Source: Serripes groenlandicus (lineage: Eukaryota; Mollusca; Bivalvia; Cardiida; Cardiidae). Taken from it: a stretch of DNA of 64,000 nt. The notes below the pieces were generated by a model. The model ran no database searches. It was not told where the DNA came from and saw only the letters and a program-made list of their open reading frames with translations. The position numbers were made by a program, and so were the translations under genes. Positions 10,935 through 23,845 of the stretch are shown here, one piece after another (position 1 is the first letter of the stretch; every line of letters begins with the position of its first letter). The stretch is from NCBI GenBank assembly GCA_031761405.1, contig JASEVX010000013.1, forward strand, positions 36,132,694 to 36,196,693, in the 5' to 3' direction.

Positions 10935-11450
10935 TTTTCAACTTTTTTATATCAACTCGGTATTACTTGGCAATATAAGACTCGTTCTTAATTTAAAACA
11001 TCTTTTCGTTATTACTTTGTAATATCAATGCTTTATTACTTTGTAATATCAATGCTTTATTACTTTGCATTATCAACTCCTTATAACTGTGCGATATAAA
11101 GTATAATTATTACTTTGCAATATCGACTAATTGTTACTTTGCAATATTAAAGCCATTAATACTTTGCAATATCAAAGGCATTATTTTTGCAATATCAACT
11201 CGTTTTTACTTTGCAATACCAACTCGTTATAACTTTGCAATATGCTTTATTACTTTGCATTATCAACTCCTTATAACTTTGCGATATAAAAGTATAATTG
11301 TTACTTTGCAATATCGACTAATTGTTACTTTGCAATATTAAAGCCATTATTACTTTGTAATATCAAAGGCATTATTACTTTGCAATATCAACTCGTTTTT
11401 ACTTTGCAATACCAACTCGTTATAACTTTGCAATATCTATCTGCTATTTT
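10935..11450. repeat. Minisatellite, TTACTTTGCAATATCAA unit with a ~190-bp duplication
   Basis: A core of TTACTTTGCAATATCAA plus a variable spacer (CTCGT, AGGCA, TGCTT) is repeated about 17 times at 25-30-bp intervals. A larger block of about 190 bp (near 11045-11235) is itself copied at about 11235-11425 with few changes, so the array grew by segmental duplication. No gene. Confidence 0.85.
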
Positions 11451-11536
11451 GCTCTTGTACAAAGGATGTTTTTACTGCATAAACATACAATTGTCCTACT
11501 AGTGCGGTGACAAGCAGGGGAAATTAAAAAAAATTA

Positions 11537-14500
11537 TGGACCGACCTACCTCACGGCTGATTTTGGTTTTATTTTAAAGATAAATATAATACCTTTTTAT
11601 TAAGGCCTGTTGTGAAATACTTATGTAGTGCAGATATTTGCAAAGTGAGGTCAAAGATCAGAAGGGTGGACTTTCAACAAAAAATGTTTTTTTTACAATT
11701 ATGATAATTTCTCGGTAATCCGCCATGATAACTGATAGAAAATTAAATGGCGCCATGCTCTGGAAATATTACATGAAACCAGCTTGTCGGATCTACGCCT
11801 GATTGCGAGATAATGGAGACTTATAGCACCGCTTCCAACATGTAAGGAACAAACAAAATTAATCTTTATCTACGGAAATGTTCAACAAAAATATTTAATA
11901 TAATTATATCTTAGATTAAGCTATGCAATAGTATTTGACAACATTTATAGACATTTTTAGAAAAGTTTGGTTAAACTAAGGAGAAAGAGGTACAGTACGT
12001 TGAACACCAGATCCATGATTCAATAAAATAAAACGATGACGTTCAATTTTGGTTATTTGAACCTAAAAAAGATGTGTTTATATCAACACCAGCTAGATTT
12101 GACTACTTTTGATACCTGTGTGGGTTTAGTTTCAACGCCTTATAAACCGTCTTTTTGCCAATTGCCAATGCCGACAAAAGAAGACGTTGTGTCGCATCCT
12201 GTAAGAGCGTGATCAGCTGGTAGTGTGCTAGACATAACTGGCCCAATAGCTTTAAATATATCATGAACAGGTATAAACCATCTTGCGACTTTGGTTGAAG
12301 CAACGCATCCAGTCTGGAACCGTAATTCAACAATGTTTGACATTATTTGTGCGAAATATTTTACACAAAGTAGTAAAACATCAGTGTCTGGTGACTTTAT
12401 AACAATACGGCCACTGGAGTTACTATTTAACATCTGTTCATTAGCGAACAGAGAATGCAGTATAATTCTTGTGTCTGCCTCTTCCTGCGTACTAAACAAC
12501 TGGGTACAGTCAGTTACCGTCCCGGCACAAAATTGTTTCACAGTCTCAGGATTTTGAAAAGATCCAGCCATGAATATTTCGTCGTGATCTTGCAACGCGA
12601 ATTCATTGTAGTGCTCGAGTGCATAGTCGCCTAGAAATCTGACCAAACCCTGTTTATTTTCGGATGTACATAGAAATGTCTTCCAATCTGGAATTGATCT
12701 ACCTTCAATTACCTGAAAACCCTTACCACCACTTGAAATAGACCTTCTGATTCTTTCTGCTGATTTTGTAGAATGTGTTCCACATCATACCGATCAAATA
12801 CGTCCATGACACATCCATAAGTTTCAAAGCAAGCTGTAAGGGTTTTAAAGTAGTTCTTTGCCAAATCGCCAAAACTGTTGTACCGTTTTACATGAAGACT
12901 TTGCACAAGGATTGACCGACTTTTTGCATATGAAGGCAGTGTGAAAGAGGTGCAAACCTCTTTTTCCAATAAATGAATGGAATCTACTTTGCATGACTTC
13001 CTCATAGACCCATCGTCATGGAAAATAGATGTTGGTATTCGACCGACAGGTTAGGCCGAAACCTTTTCAACGGTAACTTCATCTCGTACATTTGCCAGGG
13101 CTAAAGCTCTACAAAAGACAAGCTCAGGATTGATATGTGCTTTTACCGTATTGCCAGATCGACATTTTAGATTGTACGGTTTTGTCATATCGTCAAATGT
13201 TTTGAGTGAGGATTTAGAAATCGGGGAATAAAAATCGCGTGTTACGTTGGCTTTGAAACAACCATTCACAAAATACTTAAACGATTTTTGTCCACGTTCT
13301 ACTGAACTCAGGAGCGAATTTACGACTTCCTTACTGGCATGCAAACCCGTGGCAATGTTTATACGGAATTTGGGGCATGCTTCAATGTCGAATGGATCTG
13401 TCATATTATTTTGCACGTGCTCAATGAGATCATTAACTTGCCGCTCATCGCGTTTCATCGCTATATGTCTAATCTCTTCATGATCTTTATCGGAGGCCAA
13501 AGCAATTCCAGACCTTTTCCTCATCTCAGAGGCGTACCTTGCAAGAATGTGCCTAGTAAATGTCCATCGAAGAAGAGCAGAGTTTTGCGTAGTCAATCCG
13601 ACTATACCGCCACGTCCCTTCGAATCCTTGATATAGTCTTCTCTGTTGCCATATCACTCCATATACCATTGAATACACCAGGCTTTTGTCTGACTGCAAA
13701 CTTTCTAGACATGAAAGCTGAATACGTGTCTTCGGGGAGATTCAGCATGTCAATTAAATAAGCCGGTGTCCACCTGGAATAATTTGTCTTGTTTGCAATG
13801 AAGAAATATAGCAACATAGAAGACACAGATTATAAATTCCAATCTCCATCACGCTCTGCTCTGACATTCATGATCATTACTTCTACGGCTCGTATAAACA
13901 TTTCCCAAAATATGAAGATGCTTTATAACAAAACTCTCTGAAAGTAAAAATCAACGGCGAAAGCTCCCGAAAAAGTATAAAAAACTCAGAGAGATCTACT
14001 ACGTTCGCATTAAGGTCACCGAATGCGTTGTGACAGGCAAGCATCGTTTGCCAGAAGTTTTCGTTTATGTTAGCAATATTTCCTTGACTTATACACCATT
14101 GGAAAAATGCCTTGAACCATACTACCATGATAGTTTCATACGCTAGTGTGTATGCTCTAACACCACGGTTAAACTGCTTGCCTTGAAGTATCTGATCTAC
14201 AGTACAACATGCATATGCACCTGAATCAACCAATAAATCACGAAGTCCAGCTGATGCCCAGATCTTCCCGATTGCTGAAATGTAACACGATACAGTATGA
14301 AATCCGCCTAACCTTACCACGTGTTCGCGGAAAATCTCAGGCATAGACCACTTTACTAGTTGGGCAATGGCATAAAGCTGTTGGTCAAAGGTCTGCACCG
14401 GGTTATTCTGGCTTACTGCTTTTGACATCTCGAGGCATTTCTGCATTGTTGTGAATACTGTCGCCATGTCAGCGGGTTTGGCGTCTATGATTGGGGGGTA

Positions 14501-17001
14501 TGCAACGACTACGTGAATTCCTTTTCTGTCAGATATTTTTTTGTGCAAGCCTGTCCAAAATGGTATTACTTGTTTTGTATCATTTATAACTACTGGTAGT
14601 TCAACAATGTCGCGTGAAAGTGATCGGAGCAGTACCCAAGCCATATCAGACACGTCATTTGTGTTGGTTGAACATGATTCAATTTGCCTGTATGGATCTT
14701 CGCATCTAGGCGGGCCAAATTTTACGTTTGGCTTACAGAAAGGCAAACACGACATGAGCGCAGTAGTTTTCTCATCCAGCGCGAGGGATCTTTCTTGATT
14801 GTAGCCATTTCTGTCTGAGAAGTCGGGATGTCCACAACCTGAAATACTGCTCGAGCCATAGAATGGAATGTATTTTTGCCGTCAATTGTTTCTGTATTCA
14901 GATCCACGTTGTCTGACCCTTCTTGAATGAAACCTCCACCTAACATTTGAGGACATATTCAAATTAGGGATGTTTGACCCTTTCTGGGATCTGATAATTT
15001 CGTGATTTGCTGAACTCGTCAGAAACCTTTTCACCTCAGTGTACGACGCGCAAAAGCCATGTGAATGTAAAGTTTCAATAAGATTTTTCGAACCATATTC
15101 ATGATGCAGATGAAGGGCCAATGCTAAAGTAAAAGGTGTGTATTGGTTTGTATGAAGGGATATCATACACTCAGCTAAAGCAATACATTTCCGTATTGTA
15201 TCACTGGAGAGTTCTTCGTAATTATTTTCCATGTGAAAACAATTGTCATCTACTAACCAGACAAGAAACTTTAATCAGAGAGCTAGGAACAAATGTTGAT
15301 GCTGTAGAGATGGAAACGTCTGATGCAGATGGATAGTAATCATTTGAAAATTCCAACGATCCAAATTTGCTTCTCAAAATGTTTACAGCATCGGGAAGGG
15401 TCTGATCTTCTTGGGGTATGGAATCTTTTACAAAACTTGTTTCAATTTCTGAAAATTGTAATTCCGCTCTCAAACGACTGGCAGCGCGAACAGCCTCGAA
15501 AACACTGATCGCGCTACTGAAAATCATGTTTGATTTACCCTGTCATCTTTGAGTCTGTACAACCATGTAATCACCATAGTGATTCTCTAGTTTGTGCTGC
15601 AGTATTGCAGTTGTATAATTGCTTCCAATTTCTTCTGGAAGAAAGGAACAATACGTTTCTAGCAAAACGACATCGAAAATGCCTTTTTTTAAACAAAAAG
15701 ATCATCGTTTAGACTTTCTGTTAGTCTTTTAAAAGCAACATCATGCTCAGACTCGTGTGAGGCATCAGGACCAGGTTCCTTTTTCCAATTCAGCATGTAT
15801 TTAGCAATGCATGCTGAATGACACAGCGCCCTTTCCTTGAAATTATTTATGGAGAGTAAACTAACCATTTCATAGTCAGTCTGACGCTTTGCGGCATTTA
15901 AAATATTATCGACACGCCTTAATTGCTTATCTCGTTTATAAGATTTTTGTCTGCAGAAAAAGCATTGTGACAAATCTAATGGTTATGCCATGGAGCGTGT
16001 TTTAACGCAAGTTGATTCACCAATGCAACTTCCAGCACAGGGTGGTGTGCATTGGTCTTGTACTAATTGAAATGTTTCCAAATTTGATTTACTTGTATAG
16101 GCTTTATAACACGCAGTAATTTGGCAAATAATGCACAATTCTCAATTACTCTCCATTCTTCTCTTTTTCGGCACTGAATGACCAAACTTTACAGGACTGC
16201 CTAACATTATTCCGGATGTATTCTGTTGTGTCCCGATGTGGTTTAGAACTAGTCTATTCGACAAATCCGACCAAACTAAAAACACATCAAAATCTACTAA
16301 AACATTACAACTTTACTTGTGATTAAATGAAGATTATTTAAAACGAATTCCTATAAACCTCTCTTCAAAAAGCTTTTTTTTTTCATGAATGAAAATGTGA
16401 ACATGTATATAGTGACTATGTACATCCCAAATGAAAGGCCTCAAACAAACTGTAGTTGCGTAACATCGTGGTTTTGATAGCCACATACACGTAGACAGAG
16501 GCGAAATCGATAAGATAAACAGGTACGCAGGAAATGCACGAGAAAGGTTGATTCTCATGTTACGTCACATTTTGATATATTTTAACTTCTTGATCTTTGG
16601 TTGTTTAACTTTTTTTTTGACAAAAATCGACTACGGATTACATATGGAAAATAAATAATACTTTAACAGACACGTACACTTGAAAAATGTCACAATCATT
16701 AAAAAAAAAGTTGAATTAATTCAAAATTTATTTTCATACGAATCTTAAGTTCGATGTTAAATCAAACCTGATTCATTGGTGTTTCATTTCATAGCAGAGT
16801 TTTGCTAAAAATCATCATAAGGGAATTATTTATAACCGTTCCCGTGTTAAAAAAATGAAAATGAAAAAATCGGATAGCCTCTCTTTATCACGATTTTACA
16901 AAAAAATGCACCATAGGAAACCTCTACGACAGGGCTAAATTAAAAGAATAATGTTTAATCTATCCTTATGTGAATTTTCAGCCGTGAGGTATGTCGGTCC
17001 A
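11537..17001 (-). mobile_element. Academ-like DNA transposon with TIRs and TTA target duplication
   Basis: The left terminus (11537) reads TGGACCGACCTACCTCACGG and the right terminus, reverse-complemented from 17001, reads TGGACCGACATACCTCACGG. These ends match over about 24 bases with one mismatch. TTA flanks both sides (11534-11536 and 17002-17004), a 3-bp target duplication. The 5465-bp element carries one large decayed minus-strand coding region (12103-16156) with an N-terminal Cys-rich domain and a C-terminal XPG/FEN-like nuclease. Three-bp duplications, a Cys finger and an XPG-like nuclease are features reported for the Academ superfamily, from established knowledge; the family name is an inference without a search. 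Non-coding ends lie at 11537-12102 and 16157-17001. Confidence 0.72.
12103..16156 (-). pseudogene. Decayed Academ-like transposase (Cys-rich finger plus XPG-like nuclease)
   Basis: Domains in order on the minus strand: from an ATG at 16156 a Cys-rich segment (LCIICQITACYKAY, CTPPCAGSC, then CFFCRQKSYKRDKQLRR; 16140-15890) with stops after MESN and KTRSMA; a helical region (15530-14880) including ALALHLHHEYGSKNLIETLH and SHGFCASYTEVKRF; DNVDLNTETIDGKNTFHSMA (about 14900); a 290-residue stretch (14755-13883) with MPEIFREHVVRLGGFH; GRGGIVGL and a middle region (13830-13051); and a C-terminal nuclease-like part with EEADTRIILH, IVIKSPDTDVLLLC, LPADHALTGCDTTSSFVGIG (12480-12160). The spaced acidic residues plus GCD..SS..GIG resemble the PIN/XPG 5'-nuclease fold. 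At least six frameshifts or stops break it, the last within GIGN/GKKTVYKAL near 12160. It cannot make a full protein as it stands. Confidence 0.75.
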
Positions 17002-17247
17002 TTAAACTCTTAAAATAAGCGACTTTTTCTTGATTTGTCACTGTACTATACCATGTGTTTATAGTTTATGTATACACTCTATTCATAGCGAGAGTGAAGT
17101 GTATGAACATTCACAAAGATATGAACACTGCCTAATTTCGTGTACACTATACTGAAACGGGATTATTACTGGTGCATATGAACCAGTCTCTACCAGGCGG
17201 TTGAAATGTCAATTATACATTATAATGATAATTACTACTGCACATTG

Positions 17248-19316
17248 AGCCACGTCGTATGCAGGAGTAATAATCATTATAGTGATTGTGTTGACCTATC
17301 AGTCACGTCGTGGCGACTAGTCAATATGCAAGTCTAATCACCAGTATAGTGATTGTACTGACCTACCAGTCACGTCGCGGCGACTAGTCAATATGCAAGT
17401 CTAATCACCAGTATAGTGATTGTATGACATATCAGTCACGTCGTAGCGACTAGTCAATATGCAAGTCTAATCACCAGTATAGTGATTGTACTGACATATC
17501 AGTCACGTCGTAGCGACTAGTCAATATGCAAGTCTAATCACCAGTATAGTGATTGTATGACATATCAGTCACGTCGTAGCGACTAGTCAATATGCAAGTC
17601 TAATCACCAGTATAGTGATTGTACTGACATATCAGTCACGTCGTAGCGACTAGTCAATATGCAAGTCTAATCACCAGTATAGTGATTGTATGACCTATCA
17701 GTCATGTCGTAGCGACTAGTCAATATGCAAGTCTAATCACCAGTATAGTGATTGTATGACATATCAGTCACGTCGTAGCGACTAGTCAATATGCAAGTCT
17801 AATCACCAGTATAGTGATTGTATGACATATCAGTCATGTCGTAGCGACTAGTCAATATGCAAGTCTAATCACCAGTATAGTGATTGTATGACATATCAGT
17901 CACGTCGTAGCGACTAGTCAATATGCAAGTCTAATCACCAGTATAGTGATTGTACTGACATATCAGTCACGTCGTAGCGACTAGTCAATATGCAAGTCTA
18001 ATCACCAGTATAGTGATTGTATGACCTATCAGTCATGTCGTAGCGACTAGTCAATATGCAAGTCTAATCACCAGTATAGTGATTGTATGACATATCAGTC
18101 ACGTCGTAGCGACTAGTCAATATGCAAGTCTAATCACCAGTATAGTGATTGTATGACATATCAGTCACGTCGTAGCGACTAGTCAATATGCAGGTCTAAT
18201 CACCATTATAGTGATTGTATGACATATCAGTCACGTCGTAGCGACTAGTCAATATGCAAGTCTAATCACCAGTATAGTGATTGTATGACCTATCAGTCAC
18301 GTCGTAGCGACTAGTCAATATGCAAGTCTAATCACCAGTATAGTGATTGTACTGACCTACCAGTCACGTCGTAGCGACTAGTCAATATGCAAGTCTAATC
18401 ACCAGTATAGTGATTGTATGACCTATCAGTCATGTCGTAGCGACTAGTCAATATGCAGGTCTAATCACCAGTATAGTGATTGTACTGACATATCAGTCAC
18501 GTCGTAGCGACTAGTCAATATGCAAGTCTAATCACCAGTATAGTGATTGTACTGACATATCAGTCACGTCGTAGCGACTAGTCAATATGCAAGTCTAATC
18601 ACCATTATAGAGATTGTACTGACATATCAGTCATGTCGTAGCGACTAGTCAATATGCAAGTCTAATCACCAGTATAGAGATTGTACTGACATATCAGTCA
18701 CGTCGTAACGACTAGTCAATATGCAGGTCTAATCACCATTATAGAGATTGTACTGACATATCAGTCACGTCGTAGCGACTAGTCAATATGCAAGTCTAAT
18801 CACCATTATAGAGATTGTACTGACATATCAGTCACGTCGTAGCGACTAGTCAATATGCAGGTCTAATCACCATTATAGAGATTGTACTGACATATCAGTC
18901 ACGTCGTAGCGACTAGTCAATATGCAGGTCTAATCACCATTATAGAGATTGTACTGACCTATCAGTCATGTCGTAGCGACTAGTCAATATGCAGGTCTAA
19001 TCACCATTATAGAGATTGTACTGACCTATCAGTCATGTCGTAGCGACTAGTCAATATGCAGGTCTAATCACCATTATAGAGATTGTACTGACCTATCAGT
19101 CACGTCGGGCGACTAGTCAATATGCAAGTCTAATCACCAGTATAGTGATTGTATGACATATCAGTCACGTCGTAGCGACTAGTCAATATGCAGGTCTAAT
19201 CACCAGTATAGTGATTGTATGACCTATCAGTCATGTCGTAGCGACTAGTCAATATGCAGAACTAATCACCATTATAGTGATTGTATGACATATCAGTCAC
19301 GTCGTATCGACTGATA
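17248..19316 (+). repeat. Satellite array, ~67-bp monomer, about 31 copies
   Basis: The monomer contains GTCACGTCGTAGCGACTAGT, CAATATGCAAGTCTAATCAC, CAGTATAGTGATTGTATGAC and ATATCA (66-68 bp). I count 31 occurrences of the GTCAYGTCG core. Each monomer holds several short palindromes (GTCG-TAG-CGAC, GACTAGTC, AATCAC...GTGATT, TGAC-ATATCA-GTCA). Variants are locally clustered: monomers from about 18600 to 19090 mostly carry TTATAGAGATTG instead of GTATAGTGATTG. No gene; the transposon at 11537-17001 ends about 250 bases to the left. Confidence 0.95.
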
Positions 19317-19590
19317 GGTCAATACAACCGCTATAATGATTATTACTCCTGCATTTTGACTAGTCTTTTTCACGTGACTGATATGTCAATACAATCACTA
19401 TAATGGTGATAAGTCCTGCATATTGACTAATCGCTAACACGTGACTGATATGTCAATACAATCGCTATAATGAGTATTGCTCCTGCACATAGAAAAATTG
19501 CTACCATGTGAATGATAGCTGAATACAATCACTATTATGATTATTACTCCTGCATATTGACTAGTCGCTTCCACGTGACTGATAGGTGAA
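19300..19590 (-). repeat. Inverted degenerate monomers at the edge of the 67-bp array
   Basis: After 19316 the same monomer continues in the opposite orientation (GACTGATAGGTCAATACAA, CTATAATGATTATTACTCCTGC, ATTGACTAGTCG, CACGTGACTGATATG) for about four degenerate copies. The junction CGTCGTATCGACTGATAGGTC marks the flip. Confidence 0.8.
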
Positions 19591-20670
19591 AACGGTATCG
19601 ACAACGAGCAATTTACCTACGTAGCTATAGCTTTATAGTATCGACAAAGAACAATTTACCTACGTAGCTATAGCTTTATTGACGATGAGACAAACGGTAT
19701 TGACAACGAGCAATTTACCTACGTAGCTATAGCTTTATTGATGATGACACAAACGGTATTGACAAAGGACAATTTACCTACGTAGCTATAGCTTTATTGA
19801 AGATGAGACAAACGGTATTGACAACGAGCAATTTACCTACGTAGCTATAGCTTTATTGACGATGACACAAACGTTATTGACAACGAGCAATTTACCTACG
19901 TAGCTATAGCTTTATTGACGATGAGACAAACGGTATTGACAACGAGCAATTTACCTACGTAGCTATAGCTTTATTGACGATAACACAAACGGTATTGACA
20001 ACGAGCAATTTACCTACGTAGCTATAGCTTTATTGACGCTGAGACAAATGGTATTGACAACGGACAATTTACCTACGTAGCTATAGCTTTATTGACGATG
20101 AGACAAACGGTATCGACAACGGACTATTTACCTACTTAGCTATAGCTGTATTGACGATGAGACAAACGGTATCGACCACGGACAATTTACCTACGTAGCT
20201 ATAGCTTTATTGACGATGAGACAAACGGTATTGACAACGGACAATACACCTACGTAGCTATAGCTTTATTGACGATGAGACAAACGGTATTGACAACGGA
20301 CAATTTACCTACGTAGCTATAGCTTTATTGACGATGAGACAAACGGTATTGACAACGGACAATAAACCTACGTAGCTATAGCTTTATTGACGATGAGACA
20401 AACGGTATTGACAACGGACAATAAACCTACGTAGCTATAGCTTTATTGACGATGAGCCCAACGGTATCGACAAAGGACAATTTACCTACGTAGCTATAGC
20501 TTTATTGACGATGAGACAAACGGTATCGACAACGGACTATTTACCTACGTAGCTATAGCTTTATTGACGATGAGACAAACGGTATCGACAACGGACTATT
20601 TACCTACGTAGCTATAGCTTTATTGACGATGAGACAAACGGTATCGGAAACGGACAATTCACCTACGTTG
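19590..20670 (+). repeat. Satellite array, ~59-bp monomer, about 18 copies
   Basis: The monomer contains ATTGACGATGAGACAAACGG, TATTGACAACGGACAATTTA and CCTACGTAGCTATAGCTTT. It includes the palindromes CTACGTAG and AGCTATAGCT. Most copies differ by one to three bases; the first interval is short (about 44 bp). The array directly abuts the inverted 67-bp monomers and has an unrelated monomer. Confidence 0.95.
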
Positions 20671-20807
20671 ATTTGATCGCTACAAGCCTACCGAAAAAGA
20701 TATAATTCGGAATCAACAAGCATTCCTGAGCACTTAAAATACCTTTGCAACATTGAGATCGGACAAGCGATAAATACTTCTCGCCCAGACCTATATACAT
20801 ATACATT

Positions 20808-21040
20808 TTTAGCTCGTCTGTTTTTCATCGTCGTCGTCGCAAAACTTTAAACTTACATCATAACTCAAAAACCGTTCCATATTTTCAAATGAAACTTGGT
20901 ACACATGTTTCTAGGACCAATACGCATGTCTATACCAAGTCACATAACTCTGTGGCTTTAATAATTATTCAGAAATGCCTCTTTTTCGACTAAGAAAAAG
21001 GTAGACGAGCGTTGGCGTTCAAATGCGGCGCTCTTGTTAT
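20808..21040 (+). repeat. Short TTTTTAGCTC...GCGCTCTTGTTAT element
   Basis: The left end TTTTTAGCTCGTCTG and the right end GCGGCGCTCTTGTTATC match the end pattern of the larger element at 6065-7173 but enclose only about 230 bp. The interior has CATCGTCGTCGTCGC and GAAACTTGGTACACATG. From 21041 to about 21975 I see no gene or clear repeat. Confidence 0.55.
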
Positions 21041-21977
21041 CTTCATGTTAAGTATCTCATGATTTGAGTCTGTGACCTGATGATCACTAGCTAGGCACTG
21101 AGCTACTGTTTCATGTATTGATCTAGCTTATATGTTGCAACAACAGTACAATATGCAGGAAAAAATAAACAGAACAATGAGAATAGTTATTTGACATTAC
21201 GTTGACCTTAATTTAAAGCGTTTGAAAACGACTTTTGATTCTACATTGAAACAGGGACGTAGATAAGAGGGATAAGCAACTCCATCTGTACACTTGTTAT
21301 CTGGTTAAAATATCACATGAAGAAATAAAATTGTCCAATTTTTCACATTTTGTAGCAAATAAAACTTTGAAGTCATATTTAGCACATACACAAAACATAT
21401 ATATTCTTAAAATGTCAACTCAAGTTAGAGATACAATGAACAACTGGAATGTCATTGTATTTTGAATAATGACTGGTTTAAAAGACAAGGATATTGTGAT
21501 TTCTGATTTATATTAATTTTGTTCCAAAAATTGATAGACTGACATTATTCATAAGGATAAACTATTATCGAAACATGTAGTATATCGAAATATATTATCT
21601 ACTGCAATAGAAGAATGCTTAGACTTCCAGAAAATATCTTTGTTACTTTTACATCTTCAATAGTTGTTTAGTTTTACTTGCAACAAATGTTGGAGACGGG
21701 TGATATTTTAGTATACAATTACTTACTTTTCCCTCTTATCTACGTCCCTGATTGAAACATTGAGCTTCCGTTCACGATACATGTAGTGTTTTAATGTACC
21801 GTATTGGAACACGGGGACGGAAGTAGTGGTTAAGTATAAATACATAATAAGGTCATGGGACAGTTGAATGTACAAGGACAATACAGTAGCACGACGTATG
21901 TATTTCTTTTGAGAGGTCCCGGTTTCGAACTCTGTCCATGCAACCAAAATGTATCCACGTTGCTTCTCGTTAACCCG

Positions 21978-22112
21978 AGCCCCGTTAGCTCAGTCGGTAA
22001 CGGGCTGTCAATTCAGGGGTTCTGAGTTCGAATTCCAGCTCGGCCAACATTATTTCCGACGTTTGACAAAAGTCACTGTGACATGCGTCATTCGTCTTTT
22101 ACCAATGGGCTG
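21978..22112 (+). mobile_element. tRNA-derived SINE, copy 1
   Basis: The head GCCCCGTTAGCTCAGTCGG has a good polymerase III A box, and GAGTTCGAATTCC is a B box. It is followed by a body CCGACGTTTGACAAAAGTC and ACCAATGGGC that is shared with the copies at 28747 and 58243-58378. Repetition of the body argues for a SINE, not a tRNA gene; the acceptor stem is imperfect. Confidence 0.65.
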
Positions 22113-22630
22113 TTTAACAGTCTATGTGGAAAAGCAGCCAGTTGCTTGGAAAATATGTTGTGTGGTGTACTGGTATGGGAAAACCAGAAAACGCATGAGC
22201 ATGTGAACTGGTCGCCGTGATATGACGGCGATAATCACGTTTACCAGTTCCCTTGAAGGCAAAATGCCAATATACCTCGGATTCAAATATAAATTACTTA
22301 CACGCGTAGAATATGACTCCATGATACCATAAAAGGCGACAGATGCATGGATACCGAGATAACACTTTACATATTTCTTTCAGAAATTAAAATCTCATAA
22401 TATAATTTTCAGTCAGTTTTCTCTTTTCGAAACAGACTGTTAGGTCGATGAAGGCTCTTCAAAATACAAAGCAAACATACATGTTAGCTCGAATAACGAA
22501 TGGATTAGGGTACACAAAATATGCTGTGTAACATAATGCTAATCGTTAAGATTGAGCTAAAGTACTCTTTCAGTGCTGAGGTTTTAAAACGGAATTACCC
22601 AGCATCTGATTATAATAGGTATATCAATCT

Positions 22631-23025
22631 AAAAACTGTGTTCTTGAGCATTTAACAATTAAGAGCCTGGTCAGACGGCGCCGATAAGCCGGCTGGCCTG
22701 GCTCAATACTGATAGCACAGATTTCACAAAATAGGGATTAATGGGTTAATTCGGCAGGCTGATCTGGTCGATACATTACGCAGATGTCTATCGCCGCAGC
22801 TGTATTTTGGGGGCATTTTGAGAAATGTTTGAGAATGTGTAGGCACGTGCCTACAGTGCCTACAGGGACCTACGCCCCTGGAATATATAGGCAATTATAT
22901 GAATATCAAGATAAAAACTGTGTTGTTGATAATTTAATAGTTCAGAGCCTGGTCACACGTGGCGGTTAGAGCAGGCCGGCCTGGCTCGATACTGACGGCA
23001 CAGATTTCACAAAATTGGGATAAAT
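22631..23025 (+). repeat. Direct repeat pair, ~110 bp, 281 bp apart
   Basis: The block AAAAACTGTGTT..., GAGCCTGGTCA, GGCCTGGCTC, ATACTGA and GCACAGATTTCACAAAAT occurs at 22631-22742 and again at 22913-23025. Between them is a piece with GTAGGCACGTGCCTACA and TACGCCCCTG that recurs inverted at 57433-57552. Confidence 0.7.
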
Positions 23026-23079
23026 GAAAATCCATTCAGGCATTTAAAAGATAAATCAAAAGTATGCTTATTTTGATAA

Positions 23080-23206
23080 GTTGAAAGCATTGTGGTAAAA
23101 GAAACAACATATTCAATCATTAGCAATTTCTCTTTTTTCCAACACGTGTAAAATAGTTTGTTACTGCAAAGGAGTCAACATTTTTACTGCATATTAGAAA
23201 GGGTTG
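23080..23206. mobile_element. TTAA MITE remnant
   Basis: AAAGCATTGTGGTAAAAGAAACA, TAGCAATTTCTCTTTTTTCC and a terminal TTAGAAAGGGTT resemble the centre and right end of the family. Ends are lost. Confidence 0.4.
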
Positions 23207-23744
23207 GTTTGGCAATGAAATATTTATGCCCACTATTGTTTCAGATGTATTGTTGAACACAATTCCCTTCCATTCAATACCCTGTATTTGATTTCAAAAC
23301 CCTTTCAAAGCGAAAACGTAAACTGAACAGAAGAGGACACATCTTTATACATTTGTTTATGCATTTTAAATAATTTATCGGAGTCAATGTTAACATTTCC
23401 TAAATACAACACTTCTGCAGCAGACAAAGTTGACGACATATGGGGAAAATATAAGAACGTACAAATTAAGATTTTAGTTGAAAACATGGTGGCAAAAATG
23501 ACAATTACTCATTCTAAGCAATGAGGAATCATCGGTGTACATTGGGTCATAAAGTATGAACAATCTACACTTCTCACAAACAACGATGGTTGGTTTGTTC
23601 TCGCAATCTCATTTAAATCAGACCCAAATACTTGGGTTTACATATATTTGATATGGCCACACCGCTATGAAAGTCGTCTTGAATTGACCCAGTGGATCCT
23701 CCTGTGGGTTTTCTGTTTCAAGAATCATTACTTTATTACTCTAT

Positions 23745-23845
23745 CATCCCGAGACGGAATGTGTCGGCCCGGATCAGTCTGCGCGGACTGTGCAGGCTGA
23801 TCTGGGTCGATAAATTACGCAGAGGCCATAATATTGGTTTTCTCG
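23745..23845. repeat. Foldback repeat, GATCAGYCTGCGC type
   Basis: CGGATCAGTCTGCGCGGACT is followed by the inverse GTGCAGGCTGATCTGGGTC and by GATAAATTACGCAGAGGCC. A related copy is at 50640-50737 and fragments occur at 22756-22790 and 53550-53600. Non-coding. Confidence 0.65.

Noticed and set aside
17248..19316. A CRISPR array
   Set aside because: The repeats are tandem with no unique spacers, and the window is eukaryotic.
21978..22050. A functional tRNA gene
   Set aside because: A and B boxes are present, but the acceptor stem does not pair and the downstream body recurs at other positions, so it is a SINE.
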